Source: Microbacterium amylolyticum (lineage in GTDB: Bacteria > Actinomycetota > Actinomycetes > Actinomycetales > Microbacteriaceae). From it: 64,000 bases of DNA. A program made the translations under genes and the position numbers. Where the stretch lies: assembly GCF_011046975.1 (NCBI RefSeq), contig NZ_CP049253.1, positions 992,001 through 1,056,000 of the forward strand. Direction: 5' to 3'. Under the pieces are notes generated by a model. It saw nothing but the letters and a program-made list of their open reading frames with translations, did no database searches and was not told where the DNA came from. Shown one piece after another: positions 8,736 through 17,350 of this stretch (the first letter of the stretch is position 1; every line of letters starts with the position of its first letter).

Positions 8736-11446
8736 TTCTTCTTCGTCGATGTCTTGCGCGTGGTCGTCTTCCGCGTTGTGCGCTTCTTCGCCGGTCCCTT
8801 CGCGCGCTTATCGACGAGAAGCTGCACAGCCCGCTCGAAGTCGACCTCCTCGGCGTTCTCCCCCTTGGGAATCGTCGCGTTGGTCTCACCGTCCGTGACA
8901 TACGGTCCGAAGCGGCCGTCCTTGATGACGACCTTCTTGCCGCTCGTCGGATCGTCTTTCTCAAAATCCTTCAGAGCAGCGGCCTGGCGGCGAGCGCCGT
9001 ACTTGGGCTTCTTGTAGACCTCGAGAGCCTCTTCGAGTGTGATGTCGAAGATCTGCTGCTCCGAGTCCAACGAACGAGAATCCGTGCCCTTCTTCAGGTA
9101 CGGACCGTAGCGACCGTTTTGCGCGGTGATCGCTTCATCGCTCTCGGGATCTGTTCCCACGGTGCGCGGCAGGTCCAGGAGCTGAAGAGCCGTTGATAGG
9201 TCGATTGTCTCGGGCGACATGCTCTTGAACAGCGATGCACGGCGCGGCTTTGGCTCAGCCGCCTTCTTCGTCGTCTTCTTCTTGGGCTTTTCTTCGACGA
9301 CCTCACCCGTGGCCTCATCGGCCTGGGGTTCGTCGCTCTCGGGTTCGGTTTCTTCCAGGTACGGACCGAAGCGTCCGTCTTTGACAACGATGATCTTGCC
9401 GTTGTCGGGGTTTTCGCCGAGCACACGGTTTCCGGCAACCGGAGCGTCGATGAGCTCCTGCACCTTCTCCTGCGTCAGCTCGTCCGGTGCGAGCTCCTCC
9501 GGCACGTTAATCCGCCGCGGCTCGGCCTCGGCGTTCTCAGGGTCGACGATCTCAAGGTAGGGACCGAACTTGCCGAAGCGCAGTGTGGTCGTGTCGGTGA
9601 TCGGCGTTGCGTTGAGCTCGCGCGCGTCGATCTCACCGAGGTTGTCGACGATGTTGCGCAGTCCCGGGTGGTTGTCGCCGCCGAAGTAGAACGCCTGCAA
9701 CCACTGCGAACGGTTTTGCTCGCCGCGGGCGATCCGGTCGAGATCTTCTTCCAGCGTTGCCGTGAAGTCGTAGTCGACGAGCTCGGCGAAGTGCTGTTCG
9801 AGAAGGCGGATCACGCTGAAGGCCAGCCACGAGGGAACAAGCGCCTGACCTCGCTTGGAGACATATCCTCGGTCGAGGATCACGCCGATGATGCTCGCGA
9901 ACGTCGAGGGACGACCGATGCCCTTTTCCTCGAGCGCCTTCACCAGGCTGGCCTCGGTGTAGCGCGGCTTCGGAGAGGTGCTGTGGCCCTTGGCCTCCGT
10001 ATCCGACACCGCGAGAACGTCGCCAGCGGCTACCTGCGGCAGCTGCTGGTTCTGGTCTTCATCGCTCTTGTGGCGCTTTTCGTCTGCGCCCTCTTCATAC
10101 GCTTCCAGGAAGCCCTTGAAGGTGTAGACCGTTCCCGACGCGGTGAACTCAACCTTCTTGTCCGCCGCTGTGGTCTCGAGCGTCACGGTGGTCGTCTCGA
10201 GCTTCGCGTCGGACATCTGGCTGGCGATCGTGCGCTTCCAGATGAGGTCATACATGCGTTGCTCGTCCTTGCCGAGCTGCCCCGTGACCTCACTGGGCGT
10301 GCGGAACGTGTCGCCGGAGGGGCGGATGGCCTCGTGCGCTTCTTGAGCGTTCTTCGACTTCGACGCGTACATCCGCGGCTTGGCCGGAACAGCGGAGTCG
10401 CCGTACAGCGCAACGGCCTGCGCTCGCGCAGCCTGAACGGCCTGCGCCGACAGGTTGATCGAGTCGGTACGCATATAGGTGATGTAACCGCGCTCATACA
10501 AGCTCTGGGCGACCGACATCGTCACCTTGGCTGTCATGCCGAGCTTACGACCGGCCTCCTGCTGCAGCGTGGAAGTTGTGAACGGCGCGTAGGGGCGGCG
10601 CGTTCCCGGCTTTGCCTCGACCTTGGTGACCTCAGCCGAACCGGCCGCTTCGACGGCGGATGCCAGCTCGGTGGCCTGCTTTTCGTCGAGAACAACAACG
10701 GCCTTCTTCAGCTGGCCCTTGTCGTCGAAGTCGCGACCGCTGGCCAGAGGGGCTCCGTCAAGACGGGCCAGTCGAATCGAGAAGCTCTCGGCCGACCGTG
10801 CGGCGAGCGCAGAAATCGACCAGTAGTCGGCGGAGACGAACGCCATGCGTTCGCGCTCGCGATCGACGACCATGCGCGTTGCCGCGGACTGCACGCGACC
10901 GGCACTGAGAGCCTGACCCGAGTTGCCGGAGCCGACCTTGCGCCAAAGAACCGGAGAAACATCCCATCCGTACAGGCGGTCAAGAACGCGGCGCGTCTCT
11001 TGTGCATCGACAAGAGAGGTGTCGAGTTCGCGCGTGGACTCGGCGGCCTTGGTGATCGCGTCCTTGGTGATCTCGTGGAACACCATGCGCTTCACGGGAA
11101 CCTTGGGCTTCAGCGTCTCGAGAAGGTGCCACGCGATGGCCTCGCCCTCGCGGTCTTCATCGGTTGCGAGGATGAGTTCACTCGCACCCTTCATCGCACG
11201 CTTGAGTTCAGCGACGGTCTTGGTTTTTCGGTCGCTGACGACGTAGTAGGGGACGAACCCGCCCTCGATGTCGATCGAGTACTTGCCGTACTTTTCACGG
11301 TCCTTTTCAGGAATGTCGCGCTTATCAGCGAGGTCGCGGATGTGCCCCACAGAGCTCAGCACCTCGTAGTCGTCTCCGAGGTAACCCTGGATCGAGCGCA
11401 TCTTCGTGGGCGACTCGACGATCACGAGCTTCTTGCCGTCTACCAA
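8732..11446 (-). CDS. topA: DNA topoisomerase I (type IA)
   Basis: 904-aa topoisomerase that relaxes negative supercoils. It begins at a TTG (11446) eight bases after an AAGGA site, giving the N-terminal TOPRIM domain with LVIVESPTK and the acidic DEDREGEA. The active-site Tyr is in TYMRTDS, about residue 324. The C-terminal half has four actinobacterial-type repeats of the KFGPYLE or RYGPYLK kind, without zinc fingers, and ends in a Lys/Arg/Thr tail (KKRTTRKTTTRK...) typical of actinobacterial TopA. It is followed by tmk with a 4-nt overlap. Confidence 0.96.
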   Translation of the reverse strand: MVDGKKLVIVESPTKMRSIQGYLGDDYEVLSSVGHIRDLADKRDIPEKDREKYGKYSIDIEGGFVPYYVVSDRKTKTVAELKRAMKGASELILATDEDREGEAIAWHLLETLKPKVPVKRMVFHEITKDAITKAAESTRELDTSLVDAQETRRVLDRLYGWDVSPVLWRKVGSGNSGQALSAGRVQSAATRMVVDRERERMAFVSADYWSISALAARSAESFSIRLARLDGAPLASGRDFDDKGQLKKAVVVLDEKQATELASAVEAAGSAEVTKVEAKPGTRRPYAPFTTSTLQQEAGRKLGMTAKVTMSVAQSLYERGYITYMRTDSINLSAQAVQAARAQAVALYGDSAVPAKPRMYASKSKNAQEAHEAIRPSGDTFRTPSEVTGQLGKDEQRMYDLIWKRTIASQMSDAKLETTTVTLETTAADKKVEFTASGTVYTFKGFLEAYEEGADEKRHKSDEDQNQQLPQVAAGDVLAVSDTEAKGHSTSPKPRYTEASLVKALEEKGIGRPSTFASIIGVILDRGYVSKRGQALVPSWLAFSVIRLLEQHFAELVDYDFTATLEEDLDRIARGEQNRSQWLQAFYFGGDNHPGLRNIVDNLGEIDARELNATPITDTTTLRFGKFGPYLEIVDPENAEAEPRRINVPEELAPDELTQEKVQELIDAPVAGNRVLGENPDNGKIIVVKDGRFGPYLEETEPESDEPQADEATGEVVEEKPKKKTTKKAAEPKPRRASLFKSMSPETIDLSTALQLLDLPRTVGTDPESDEAITAQNGRYGPYLKKGTDSRSLDSEQQIFDITLEEALEVYKKPKYGARRQAAALKDFEKDDPTSGKKVVIKDGRFGPYVTDGETNATIPKGENAEEVDFERAVQLLVDKRAKGPAKKRTTRKTTTRKTSTKKK

Positions 11447-11547
11447 AGGGGGCGTCCTTTCTTCGATGCACACCCTACACACCGCTCACGTGTTGCGACG
11501 TCGGGATCGTCGCCATGCTCGGTGCCTCCCATGTAAGGGAGTATGCG

Positions 11548-11865
11548 CTACCGGGGTGGGCCGGCTCTTGCCCGTGCGATCACGGGAAGGCCGATAAACG
11601 TACCCCGGACCTCGATCGTCGCGTCTCTGCCTGAGAGTTCGCAAATCGTGACCCCTACAGACGCCGCCGATGCGACGCGATGGGCCCGGTCGCAGGGTTC
11701 TCCTCCCGCGAATCCGCTGAGCGTGTCGGCGGCGGCCAAAGCGGCCGCGTCGGCAGCTCCCGCGACTCGATGGGACTCGGCCGCCGCGCCTCCGGCAAGC
11801 GCCAGACCGGCCACAACAACCGCCGTCGCTGCAACAGACGCTCCGGTGAAGGCCGCGCCTCCCAT
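11548..11865 (-). CDS. TadE-like secretion-neighbourhood protein (Rv3654c-type)
   Basis: 105-aa protein with one N-terminal hydrophobic helix (residues about 5-30, Ala/Val/Gly-rich) and the HRVAGAADAAALAAAD segment seen in Rv3654c-like proteins. CDRA and VTICEL carry two cysteines. It closes the Tad/Flp pilus operon and shares one base with the TadE stop (TGATG). Such proteins are probably minor pseudopilins or pilus accessory proteins exported by the Tad machinery. Role inferred from position. Confidence 0.7.
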   Translation of the reverse strand: MGGAAFTGASVAATAVVVAGLALAGGAAAESHRVAGAADAAALAAADTLSGFAGGEPCDRAHRVASAASVGVTICELSGRDATIEVRGTFIGLPVIARARAGPPR

Positions 11866-12206
11866 CAGATTCCGCTCTCAAGCGCGCAGCCGGTTGCCGA
11901 CAAAGGAAGTGAGAACACGCCGATGCTGACGCGATGGGTGGCGGTAACGCAGACCAGATCGCCGTCTCGGCCAATCGCGGCATGCGCGCCGGAAACGGCG
12001 GCGTGCACCACACCGGGCGCGCGTTCGGGCTCACCACGGGCGATGAGCCGCGCGGCGTTCGATGCCGCGTCCTGCAATCGCACTTGCGTTCCAGCAGCGG
12101 CGAGCGCGCCAATCCCCAGCGCCACGACGAGCACCGCCGCGGGCAGGGCGACCGCGAACTCCGCCGAAGCGGAGCCGCGGTCGTCCCTGGTGGGGCCGAA
12201 GATCAT
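11865..12206 (-). CDS. TadE family minor pilin
   Basis: 113-aa pilin-like protein with the TadE signature RGSASAEFAVALPA just before a single hydrophobic helix, where Glu is the conserved +5-type residue; the rest is predicted extracytoplasmic with two Cys. It is probably processed and assembled into Flp-type pili. It overlaps the DUF4244 gene by four bases upstream and the Rv3654c-like gene by one base downstream, so the three small genes form one translational unit. Confidence 0.8.
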   Translation of the reverse strand: MIFGPTRDDRGSASAEFAVALPAAVLVVALGIGALAAAGTQVRLQDAASNAARLIARGEPERAPGVVHAAVSGAHAAIGRDGDLVCVTATHRVSIGVFSLPLSATGCALESGI

Positions 12207-12388
12207 GGGACCTGGAGGGCGTTCTGGACGATATTGTTCAGAAGCGACTGCACTTGGCCCGAGCGCATGATCGCCACAAGCACTCCCGCGATGGCAACGG
12301 CGGCCATCGTGACGATTGCATATTCGGCGGTGGATGCTCCGCGCTCGTCCTCCATCAGGGCGAGCGGGACGGTTTCAGGGTCATACAT
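12203..12388 (-). CDS. DUF4244 protein, putative major Flp-type pilin
   Basis: 61-aa peptide with the pattern ERGASTAEYAIVTMAAVAIAG: a short charged leader, a class IVb-like cleavage region before ASTAEYA, then one hydrophobic helix. This is the DUF4244/Flp pilin layout and the position corresponds to Rv3656c in Mycobacterium tuberculosis. It is likely the main pilus subunit. A good AAGGAGA site precedes the ATG at 12388. Confidence 0.8.
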   Translation of the reverse strand: MYDPETVPLALMEDERGASTAEYAIVTMAAVAIAGVLVAIMRSGQVQSLLNNIVQNALQVP

Positions 12389-12426
12389 GACGATCTCCTT
12401 CTATCGATTTCTGGTGGATCCGCCGG

Positions 12427-13335
12427 CTATCCGGCGGACATCGGGAGCGGGGTCGCACCGAGGATGCCAATGAGCATCGGTGCAACCCCGAGCAGCAGGA
12501 AGGCCGGTAGCGTACACACGCCCATGGGAAGGAGCAGCCGTGTGCCGAGGCGAGCGCCGCGCAGACGCCCCTCCGTGCGGGCCAGGTGGCGGGCGTATCC
12601 CGCAGAGGCTCGCAGGAGTTCGGCGGCGGGCACGCCCGCGTTTCGCGAGAGTTCGAGCACGCGATCAGCTTCTTCCGATGCCTCTGCCGCTGCCGGCGTC
12701 CACTCATCACAGGAGGCGACAACGGCACGCGCCCTGCTGATGGACGTGCCGCCGGAGAGCGCGATCGCCAGCAACTCCTCGTACATCCCTGGTGTTCCGG
12801 GGCGCGGACGCGCGGCGCGGACCAGGCGCGCTGTCCAGACCCGCGCACCGACCATCAGGGCCAGACCGGTGATCAGACACAACGCGCCGATGGGCGAGGC
12901 GAAGAGAACCCCGAGCGGATCAAGTCCCAGGCCAATGCCGACGACGATGCCGAGAACGGGAAGCCACGCCATCAGCCGGGCGGATGCCATCGGCTCGGCG
13001 AGCGCGACGCGAGTGTCGTCACGCAACTCGCCGGCGTCACGCAGGGAGGAAGCGATTGCGCGCAAGGCGTCCGCCAACGGCGCACCGACCGTTTCGGAGA
13101 CCTCCCACGCGGCCGCGACATCGCCCCATTCCTGCGCGTGTTCGCGGCGAGAAGCGATTGCCTGGGCAACGGAGGTTCCCGCATCGATCTTGTCAACGAT
13201 GTGCTTCGCTGCTTCGTCACCGTGCACGGCGAGATCCCGCCACGCCGTCGCCGGGTTTGCTCCGGCTTCGAGGAGCACGGCCAGCGGCAGCACTGTGGCA
13301 CCGGGATCGGACACCCGCGCTTCGGGCTTTTTCAT
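12427..13335 (-). CDS. Tad secretion F-family membrane protein (TadB/TadC-like)
   Basis: 302-aa inner-membrane platform protein. The chain appears to hold two T2SSF-like halves. The first (about residues 10-160) has the LLEAGANPATAWRDLA helix pair and a membrane pair around ARLMAWLPVLGIVVGIGLG. The second (about 165-302) has LLAIALSGGTSISRARAV and ends with a membrane pair around GTRLLLPMGVCTLPAF. Mycobacteria encode these halves as two genes. The ATG at 13335 overlaps the tadA stop (ATGA). Confidence 0.8.
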   Translation of the reverse strand: MKKPEARVSDPGATVLPLAVLLEAGANPATAWRDLAVHGDEAAKHIVDKIDAGTSVAQAIASRREHAQEWGDVAAAWEVSETVGAPLADALRAIASSLRDAGELRDDTRVALAEPMASARLMAWLPVLGIVVGIGLGLDPLGVLFASPIGALCLITGLALMVGARVWTARLVRAARPRPGTPGMYEELLAIALSGGTSISRARAVVASCDEWTPAAAEASEEADRVLELSRNAGVPAAELLRASAGYARHLARTEGRLRGARLGTRLLLPMGVCTLPAFLLLGVAPMLIGILGATPLPMSAG

Positions 13336-14354
13336 TCCCACGGTGTCACCTCCTCGATGGCAAGGCGCCCGTTGTCGATGCGCAGTGCTCCGGCCGCGGC
13401 CAGTCGCCGTGTGCCGTCGGCAGTGCGTTCGAGATGGAGGACGACGTCGATTGCGCTCGATGCCTGTCTGGCGACGGCGTGGTCGTCCCATCCGGCGAGC
13501 GCGCCCAGAGCCTCGAGGCGAGCGGGCACATCCGCGATGCTGTTGGCGTGCAGCGTTCCCGCTCCTCCGTCGTGGCCGGTGTTGAGTGCCGTGAGAAGGT
13601 CGCGGATCTCCTCCCCTCGGCACTCGCCGACAACGATGCGATCGGGGCGCATACGGAGGCTCTCCCGCACCAGCCGCGCCAGAGGGATCTCCCCCGCGCC
13701 TTCCCTGTTGGCCTGGCGTGCTTCCAGAGCCACGTGGTGCGGATGCTCCAGCCGCAGTTCGGCGACGTCCTCGATCGTCACAATGCGCTCCGTAGGCGGT
13801 GCGCCCGCCAAAAGCGCGGACAGCAGCGTGGTCTTGCCACAGCCAGCGCCTCCGGTGACAAGCACATTGGCGCGGCGAGCGACGAGCCGGCCCAGCCAGG
13901 CCGCGGCGGACTCGGTGAAGGCGCCGCCACGCCGCAAGCCGTCAATGTCCACTCGTCCGAGCCGGGGAACGCGCACCGAGATCGCCGTGCCGCCCGTCGC
14001 CACCGGTGCAAGGGCCACGTGTACGCGAACACCTCCCGCCAACCGCACGTCGACAAGCGGCGTCTGGTCATCGACATGGCGACCGCCGCGGCCGACGAGC
14101 GCCGTGGCCAGGTCTCGCACTTCCCGTTCGGATGCCCGCCACGTCGTCACCCGTTCCGCTCCCGCTCCGCGATCGACGAACAACCCCGACGACCCGTTGA
14201 CGAACAGATCCGTGACATCAGCGTCCGCAACATAGGGGGCGAGCGCGCCGAAGGTGCCCGAGTCGAGTGGACGGGCCTCGTCGCTCGTCGCGGCGACGGG
14301 CTGCGTACCCGACGGGTTGCGGGGCTGAACGACAAAGGGTTCCGTCATGGCCAC
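13332..14354 (-). CDS. tadA: TadA/CpaF-type secretion ATPase
   Basis: 340-aa hexameric type II/IV secretion ATPase that powers Tad pilus assembly. Walker A is GGAGCGKTT near residue 172; the Asp box includes TIEDVAELRL; Walker B is the ESLRMRPDRIVVGECRG region; the His box is GAGTLHANS. The N-terminal domain includes DVTDLFVNG, typical of the CpaF family. It is the first gene of the Tad operon. An ATG two codons downstream is an alternative start. No upstream septum-site-like gene (Rv3660c type) is present. Confidence 0.9.
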   Translation of the reverse strand: MAMTEPFVVQPRNPSGTQPVAATSDEARPLDSGTFGALAPYVADADVTDLFVNGSSGLFVDRGAGAERVTTWRASEREVRDLATALVGRGGRHVDDQTPLVDVRLAGGVRVHVALAPVATGGTAISVRVPRLGRVDIDGLRRGGAFTESAAAWLGRLVARRANVLVTGGAGCGKTTLLSALLAGAPPTERIVTIEDVAELRLEHPHHVALEARQANREGAGEIPLARLVRESLRMRPDRIVVGECRGEEIRDLLTALNTGHDGGAGTLHANSIADVPARLEALGALAGWDDHAVARQASSAIDVVLHLERTADGTRRLAAAGALRIDNGRLAIEEVTPWE

Positions 14355-14532
14355 GACGCTAGGAAAGCGGCGCCGGTGCTGCTCACGGTGGTGCCCCCAT
14401 CGTCAGATAACGTGACGAATCGGACAATGTGGACACGCAACTCGCTTCTGGCTCTGATGACCGGCATGCCCGTACGGTTCACGTGCGGGCGTTGAGTGGT
14501 CCGCACGCTGACCATGCCGCGAAGGAGCGCAG

Positions 14533-16500
14533 ATGTCTTCCCACCTCGAAGGTGCCACCGCCTCGAATCCCCGATTCGCCCCGCCCATGGATTTCGCGGC
14601 GCAAGCCGTCGCGGGCCGCGAAATCCAGGAGCAGGCGAGCGCCGATCGCCTCGCGTTCTGGGAGAAGCAATCGCGCGACCTTCTGCACTGGGATACCCCG
14701 TTCACCCGCGTGCTCGACTGGTCGACGCCTCCGTTCGCCCGCTGGTTTGACGACGGAGAGCTCAACGTTGCTTATAACTGTCTCGATCGCCACGTCGAAG
14801 CAGGAAACGGCGATCGGATCGCGTTGCATTTTGAGGGCGAACCGGGCGACTCGCGATCGCTGACCTATGCCGAGTTGACGAGCGAGGTCAAGCGGGTTGC
14901 CAACGTCTTGGAGGGTCTCGGCGTCGGCCCCGGCGACAGGGTCGCGATCTACCTGCCGATGATTCCTGAGGCGATCGCGTCGCTTCTTGCAGTGGCACGC
15001 CTCGGAGCAATCCACTCGGTGGTCTTTGGCGGCTTCAGCGCCGACAGCCTCCGCGCACGCATCGACGATGCCGGGGCGAAGGTAGTGATCACCGCGGACG
15101 GCGGGTACCGCAAGGGCCGCGCATCAGCACTGAAACCTGCCGTCGACCAGGCTCTGGCGGATCGTGGCAACGGCGAACAGGGCACGGTTGAGCATGTCCT
15201 CGTTGTGCGGCGTACCGGGCAGGAGGTCGAGTGGAACGCCGGCCGCGACGTGTGGTGGCACGATGTGGTTCCCGCCGAGCCCGCTACCCACGAGGCCCGT
15301 GCATTCCCCGCAGAGAACCCGCTGTTCATCCTGTATACCTCGGGAACAACGGGCAAACCGAAGGGCATTCTGCACACCTCCGGCGGGTATCTCACACAGG
15401 CTGCGTTCACCCATAAGAACGTGTTCGATCTGCGCCCCGAAAACGATGTGTACTGGTGCTCGGCCGACATCGGTTGGATCACGGGACACAGCTATGTCGT
15501 CTATGGTCCGCTCGCGAACGGCGCCACCCAGGTCATCTACGAGGGAACGCCTGACCACCCGGAGCCCGGCCGCTGGTGGGACGTTGTTGAGAAGTACGGC
15601 GTGACGATCTTCTACACCGCCCCGACCGCCGTGCGCAGCTTCATGAAACAGGGCAGGTCGATCCCGCAGTCACGCGATCTGTCATCGCTGCGCCTGCTCG
15701 GATCAGTGGGCGAGCCCATCAACCCCGAGGCGTGGAAGTGGTTCCGCGACGTCATCGGAGCGGGCGTCACCCCGATTGTCGATACGTGGTGGCAGACGGA
15801 GACGGGGGCAATCATGATTTCGGCGCTCCCCGGCATCACCGATCTGAAGCCCGGTTCCGCTCAGGTTCCCATTCCCGGCATCTCGGTGGCTGTTGTTGAC
15901 GAGACGGGCGAACCCGTTGCTCGCGGCGACGGCGGTCTGCTGGTGGCGACCGAGCCGTGGCCCAGCATGCTCCGCGGCATCTGGGGAGACCCGGAGCGGT
16001 TCGTCGAAACGTACTGGAAGATGTTCGCCGATCGCGGCTATTACTTTGCGGGCGACGGCGCACGCCTCGACGAGGACGGTGATGTGTGGTTGCTGGGCCG
16101 GGTGGACGACGTGATGAACGTCTCCGGCCACCGGCTCTCGACAGCCGAAATCGAATCGGCCCTCGTCGCCCACCCCGCAACGGCCGAGGCGGCCGTTGTC
16201 GGCGCAAACGACGAGACAACGGGCCAGGCGGTCGTCGCGTTCGTGATCCTCAAAGAGAGCTATCTGAAGGAGAACACCGCCGAGGGTCTTGCGGGAGAGC
16301 TGCGCGGATGGGTGGGCGAGCAGATCGGCCCGATCGCGCGTCCCCGAGACGTGTACATCGTCGGAGAACTCCCCAAGACCCGTTCAGGGAAGATCATGCG
16401 GCGTCTGCTGCGCGATGTGGCGGAAGGGCGCGAGGTGGGCGACACGCAGACCCTCGCCGATACGTCGGTGATGAGTGTAATCACGGCGCAGGTGCGCTGA
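14533..16500 (+). CDS. acs: Acetate--CoA ligase (AMP-forming)
   Basis: 655-aa acetyl-CoA synthetase, converting acetate, ATP and CoA to acetyl-CoA. The A3 core motif is YTSGTTGKPKG near residue 270, WWQTETG lies in the acyl pocket, and the C-terminal domain has PKTRSGKIMRR, whose Lys (about 620) is the acetylation-regulated catalytic residue. The ATG follows GAAGGAG. It is transcribed away from the Tad operon across a 178-bp gap. Together with ackA/pta (40-43 kb) it gives the cell both acetate-activation routes. Confidence 0.96.
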   Translation: MSSHLEGATASNPRFAPPMDFAAQAVAGREIQEQASADRLAFWEKQSRDLLHWDTPFTRVLDWSTPPFARWFDDGELNVAYNCLDRHVEAGNGDRIALHFEGEPGDSRSLTYAELTSEVKRVANVLEGLGVGPGDRVAIYLPMIPEAIASLLAVARLGAIHSVVFGGFSADSLRARIDDAGAKVVITADGGYRKGRASALKPAVDQALADRGNGEQGTVEHVLVVRRTGQEVEWNAGRDVWWHDVVPAEPATHEARAFPAENPLFILYTSGTTGKPKGILHTSGGYLTQAAFTHKNVFDLRPENDVYWCSADIGWITGHSYVVYGPLANGATQVIYEGTPDHPEPGRWWDVVEKYGVTIFYTAPTAVRSFMKQGRSIPQSRDLSSLRLLGSVGEPINPEAWKWFRDVIGAGVTPIVDTWWQTETGAIMISALPGITDLKPGSAQVPIPGISVAVVDETGEPVARGDGGLLVATEPWPSMLRGIWGDPERFVETYWKMFADRGYYFAGDGARLDEDGDVWLLGRVDDVMNVSGHRLSTAEIESALVAHPATAEAAVVGANDETTGQAVVAFVILKESYLKENTAEGLAGELRGWVGEQIGPIARPRDVYIVGELPKTRSGKIMRRLLRDVAEGREVGDTQTLADTSVMSVITAQVR

Positions 16501-16510
16501 TCTGACACAC

Positions 16511-16545
16511 GAGCGGCGGGGGGCAGCCCTCCCCCGCCGCTCTTT
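16511..16545 (+). terminator. Terminator of acs
   Basis: GC-rich hairpin, GAGCGGCGGGGG pairing with CCCCCGCCGCTC over a short loop, followed by CTTTC. It sits 10 bp after the acs stop and between convergent genes, so it may work in both directions. Confidence 0.75.
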
Positions 16546-16558
16546 CGCGATGGTCTCG

Positions 16559-17026
16559 CTACGTGATCGTGAAGGCCACTTCGACCTCGACGGGCGCGTC
16601 GAGCGGAAGAACCGCCACTCCGACCGCTGAGCGGCTGTGCGCGCCGGCGTCGCCGAAGATCTCGCCGAGCACCTCGCTGGCACCGTTGATAACGCCCGGC
16701 TGTCCGGTGAACGACGACTCAGACGCGACAAAGCCGGTTACCTTGAACACACCGGAGAGCCGGTCCACTCCACCCGCCGCCGCAGAAGCCGCGGCAATCG
16801 CGTTCAGAGCGCAGGTACGGGCGTATACCTTCGCGTCAGCCGCAGCAACGGATCCGTCGCCCTCGCCGACCTTTCCCGTTGCGGGTAGCTCACCACCGGT
16901 GAAGGGAAGCTGGCCCGATGTCCAGACGAGATCCCCATGCACCTTCGCGGGGATGTACGCGGCAACGGGAGCAGCGACGCTCGGCAGCTCGATTCCCAGC
17001 TCCGCCAGGCGGGCGGCGACGCTCAC
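16559..17026 (-). CDS. RidA/YjgF/YER057c family protein
   Basis: 155-aa RidA-superfamily protein, likely an enamine/imine deaminase or relative. It has WTSGQLPF and, near the C-terminus, the conserved Arg in HSRSAVGVAVLPLDAPVEVE. The PLDAPVEVE ending marks the longer actinobacterial subgroup (Rv3678c-like) rather than classical RidA. The ATG overlaps the DUF4177 stop (ATGA). Substrate unknown. Confidence 0.88.
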   Translation of the reverse strand: MSVAARLAELGIELPSVAAPVAAYIPAKVHGDLVWTSGQLPFTGGELPATGKVGEGDGSVAAADAKVYARTCALNAIAAASAAAGGVDRLSGVFKVTGFVASESSFTGQPGVINGASEVLGEIFGDAGAHSRSAVGVAVLPLDAPVEVEVAFTIT

Positions 17027-17241
17027 TGCTGACCCTCGAACTGCTTAGCCGCCTCAGCTGCATGTGCAAGGCCGGCGTTCTGCTCGCCGAGGCCCGTCTG
17101 GCGCTTCATATACGCGACAAGACCGCCTTCGGTGTTCGGCACGATCTGCACGAGTTCCCACCCCTGCTTGCCCCAGTTGTTCAAAATTGCCGCTGTGTTG
17201 TGGATCATCAGCGGGGTAGTGAGGTACTCCCAGGTGGTCAC
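17023..17241 (-). CDS. DUF4177-like small protein
   Basis: 72-aa soluble protein of the Rv3678A type: TWEYLTTPL, a helix around NTAAILNNWGKQGWELVQIV, then a strand GGLVAYMKR and a C-terminal helix. DUF4177 proteins have no established function. It is coupled to the RidA-like gene by a 4-nt overlap, a pairing also seen in mycobacteria from memory. Confidence 0.75.
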   Translation of the reverse strand: MTTWEYLTTPLMIHNTAAILNNWGKQGWELVQIVPNTEGGLVAYMKRQTGLGEQNAGLAHAAEAAKQFEGQQ

Positions 17242-17350
17242 GAATAGCTCCCGTCGTCAGGGCTCATAGATAGGTCACAGGCTGGGGATCACGTCGAAGA
17301 ACGCTTTGCAGGCGCAACCCTCTTCAGGCTTCTCCCCTACCATCTAGCCT

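Noticed and set aside
9668-11536. 622-codon plus-strand frame antisense to topA
   Set aside because: High-GC shadow frame; composition is unlike a real protein and the opposite strand is an unmistakable topoisomerase.
12062-14495. Long plus-strand frames across the Tad locus
   Set aside because: Arg/Pro/Ser-rich shadows of the pilus genes with no ribosome sites or recognisable motifs.
14355-14532. CRP-type or other operator in the acs upstream region
   Set aside because: Only a short CGTCA-N7-TGACG repeat was seen; too weak to support a named site.
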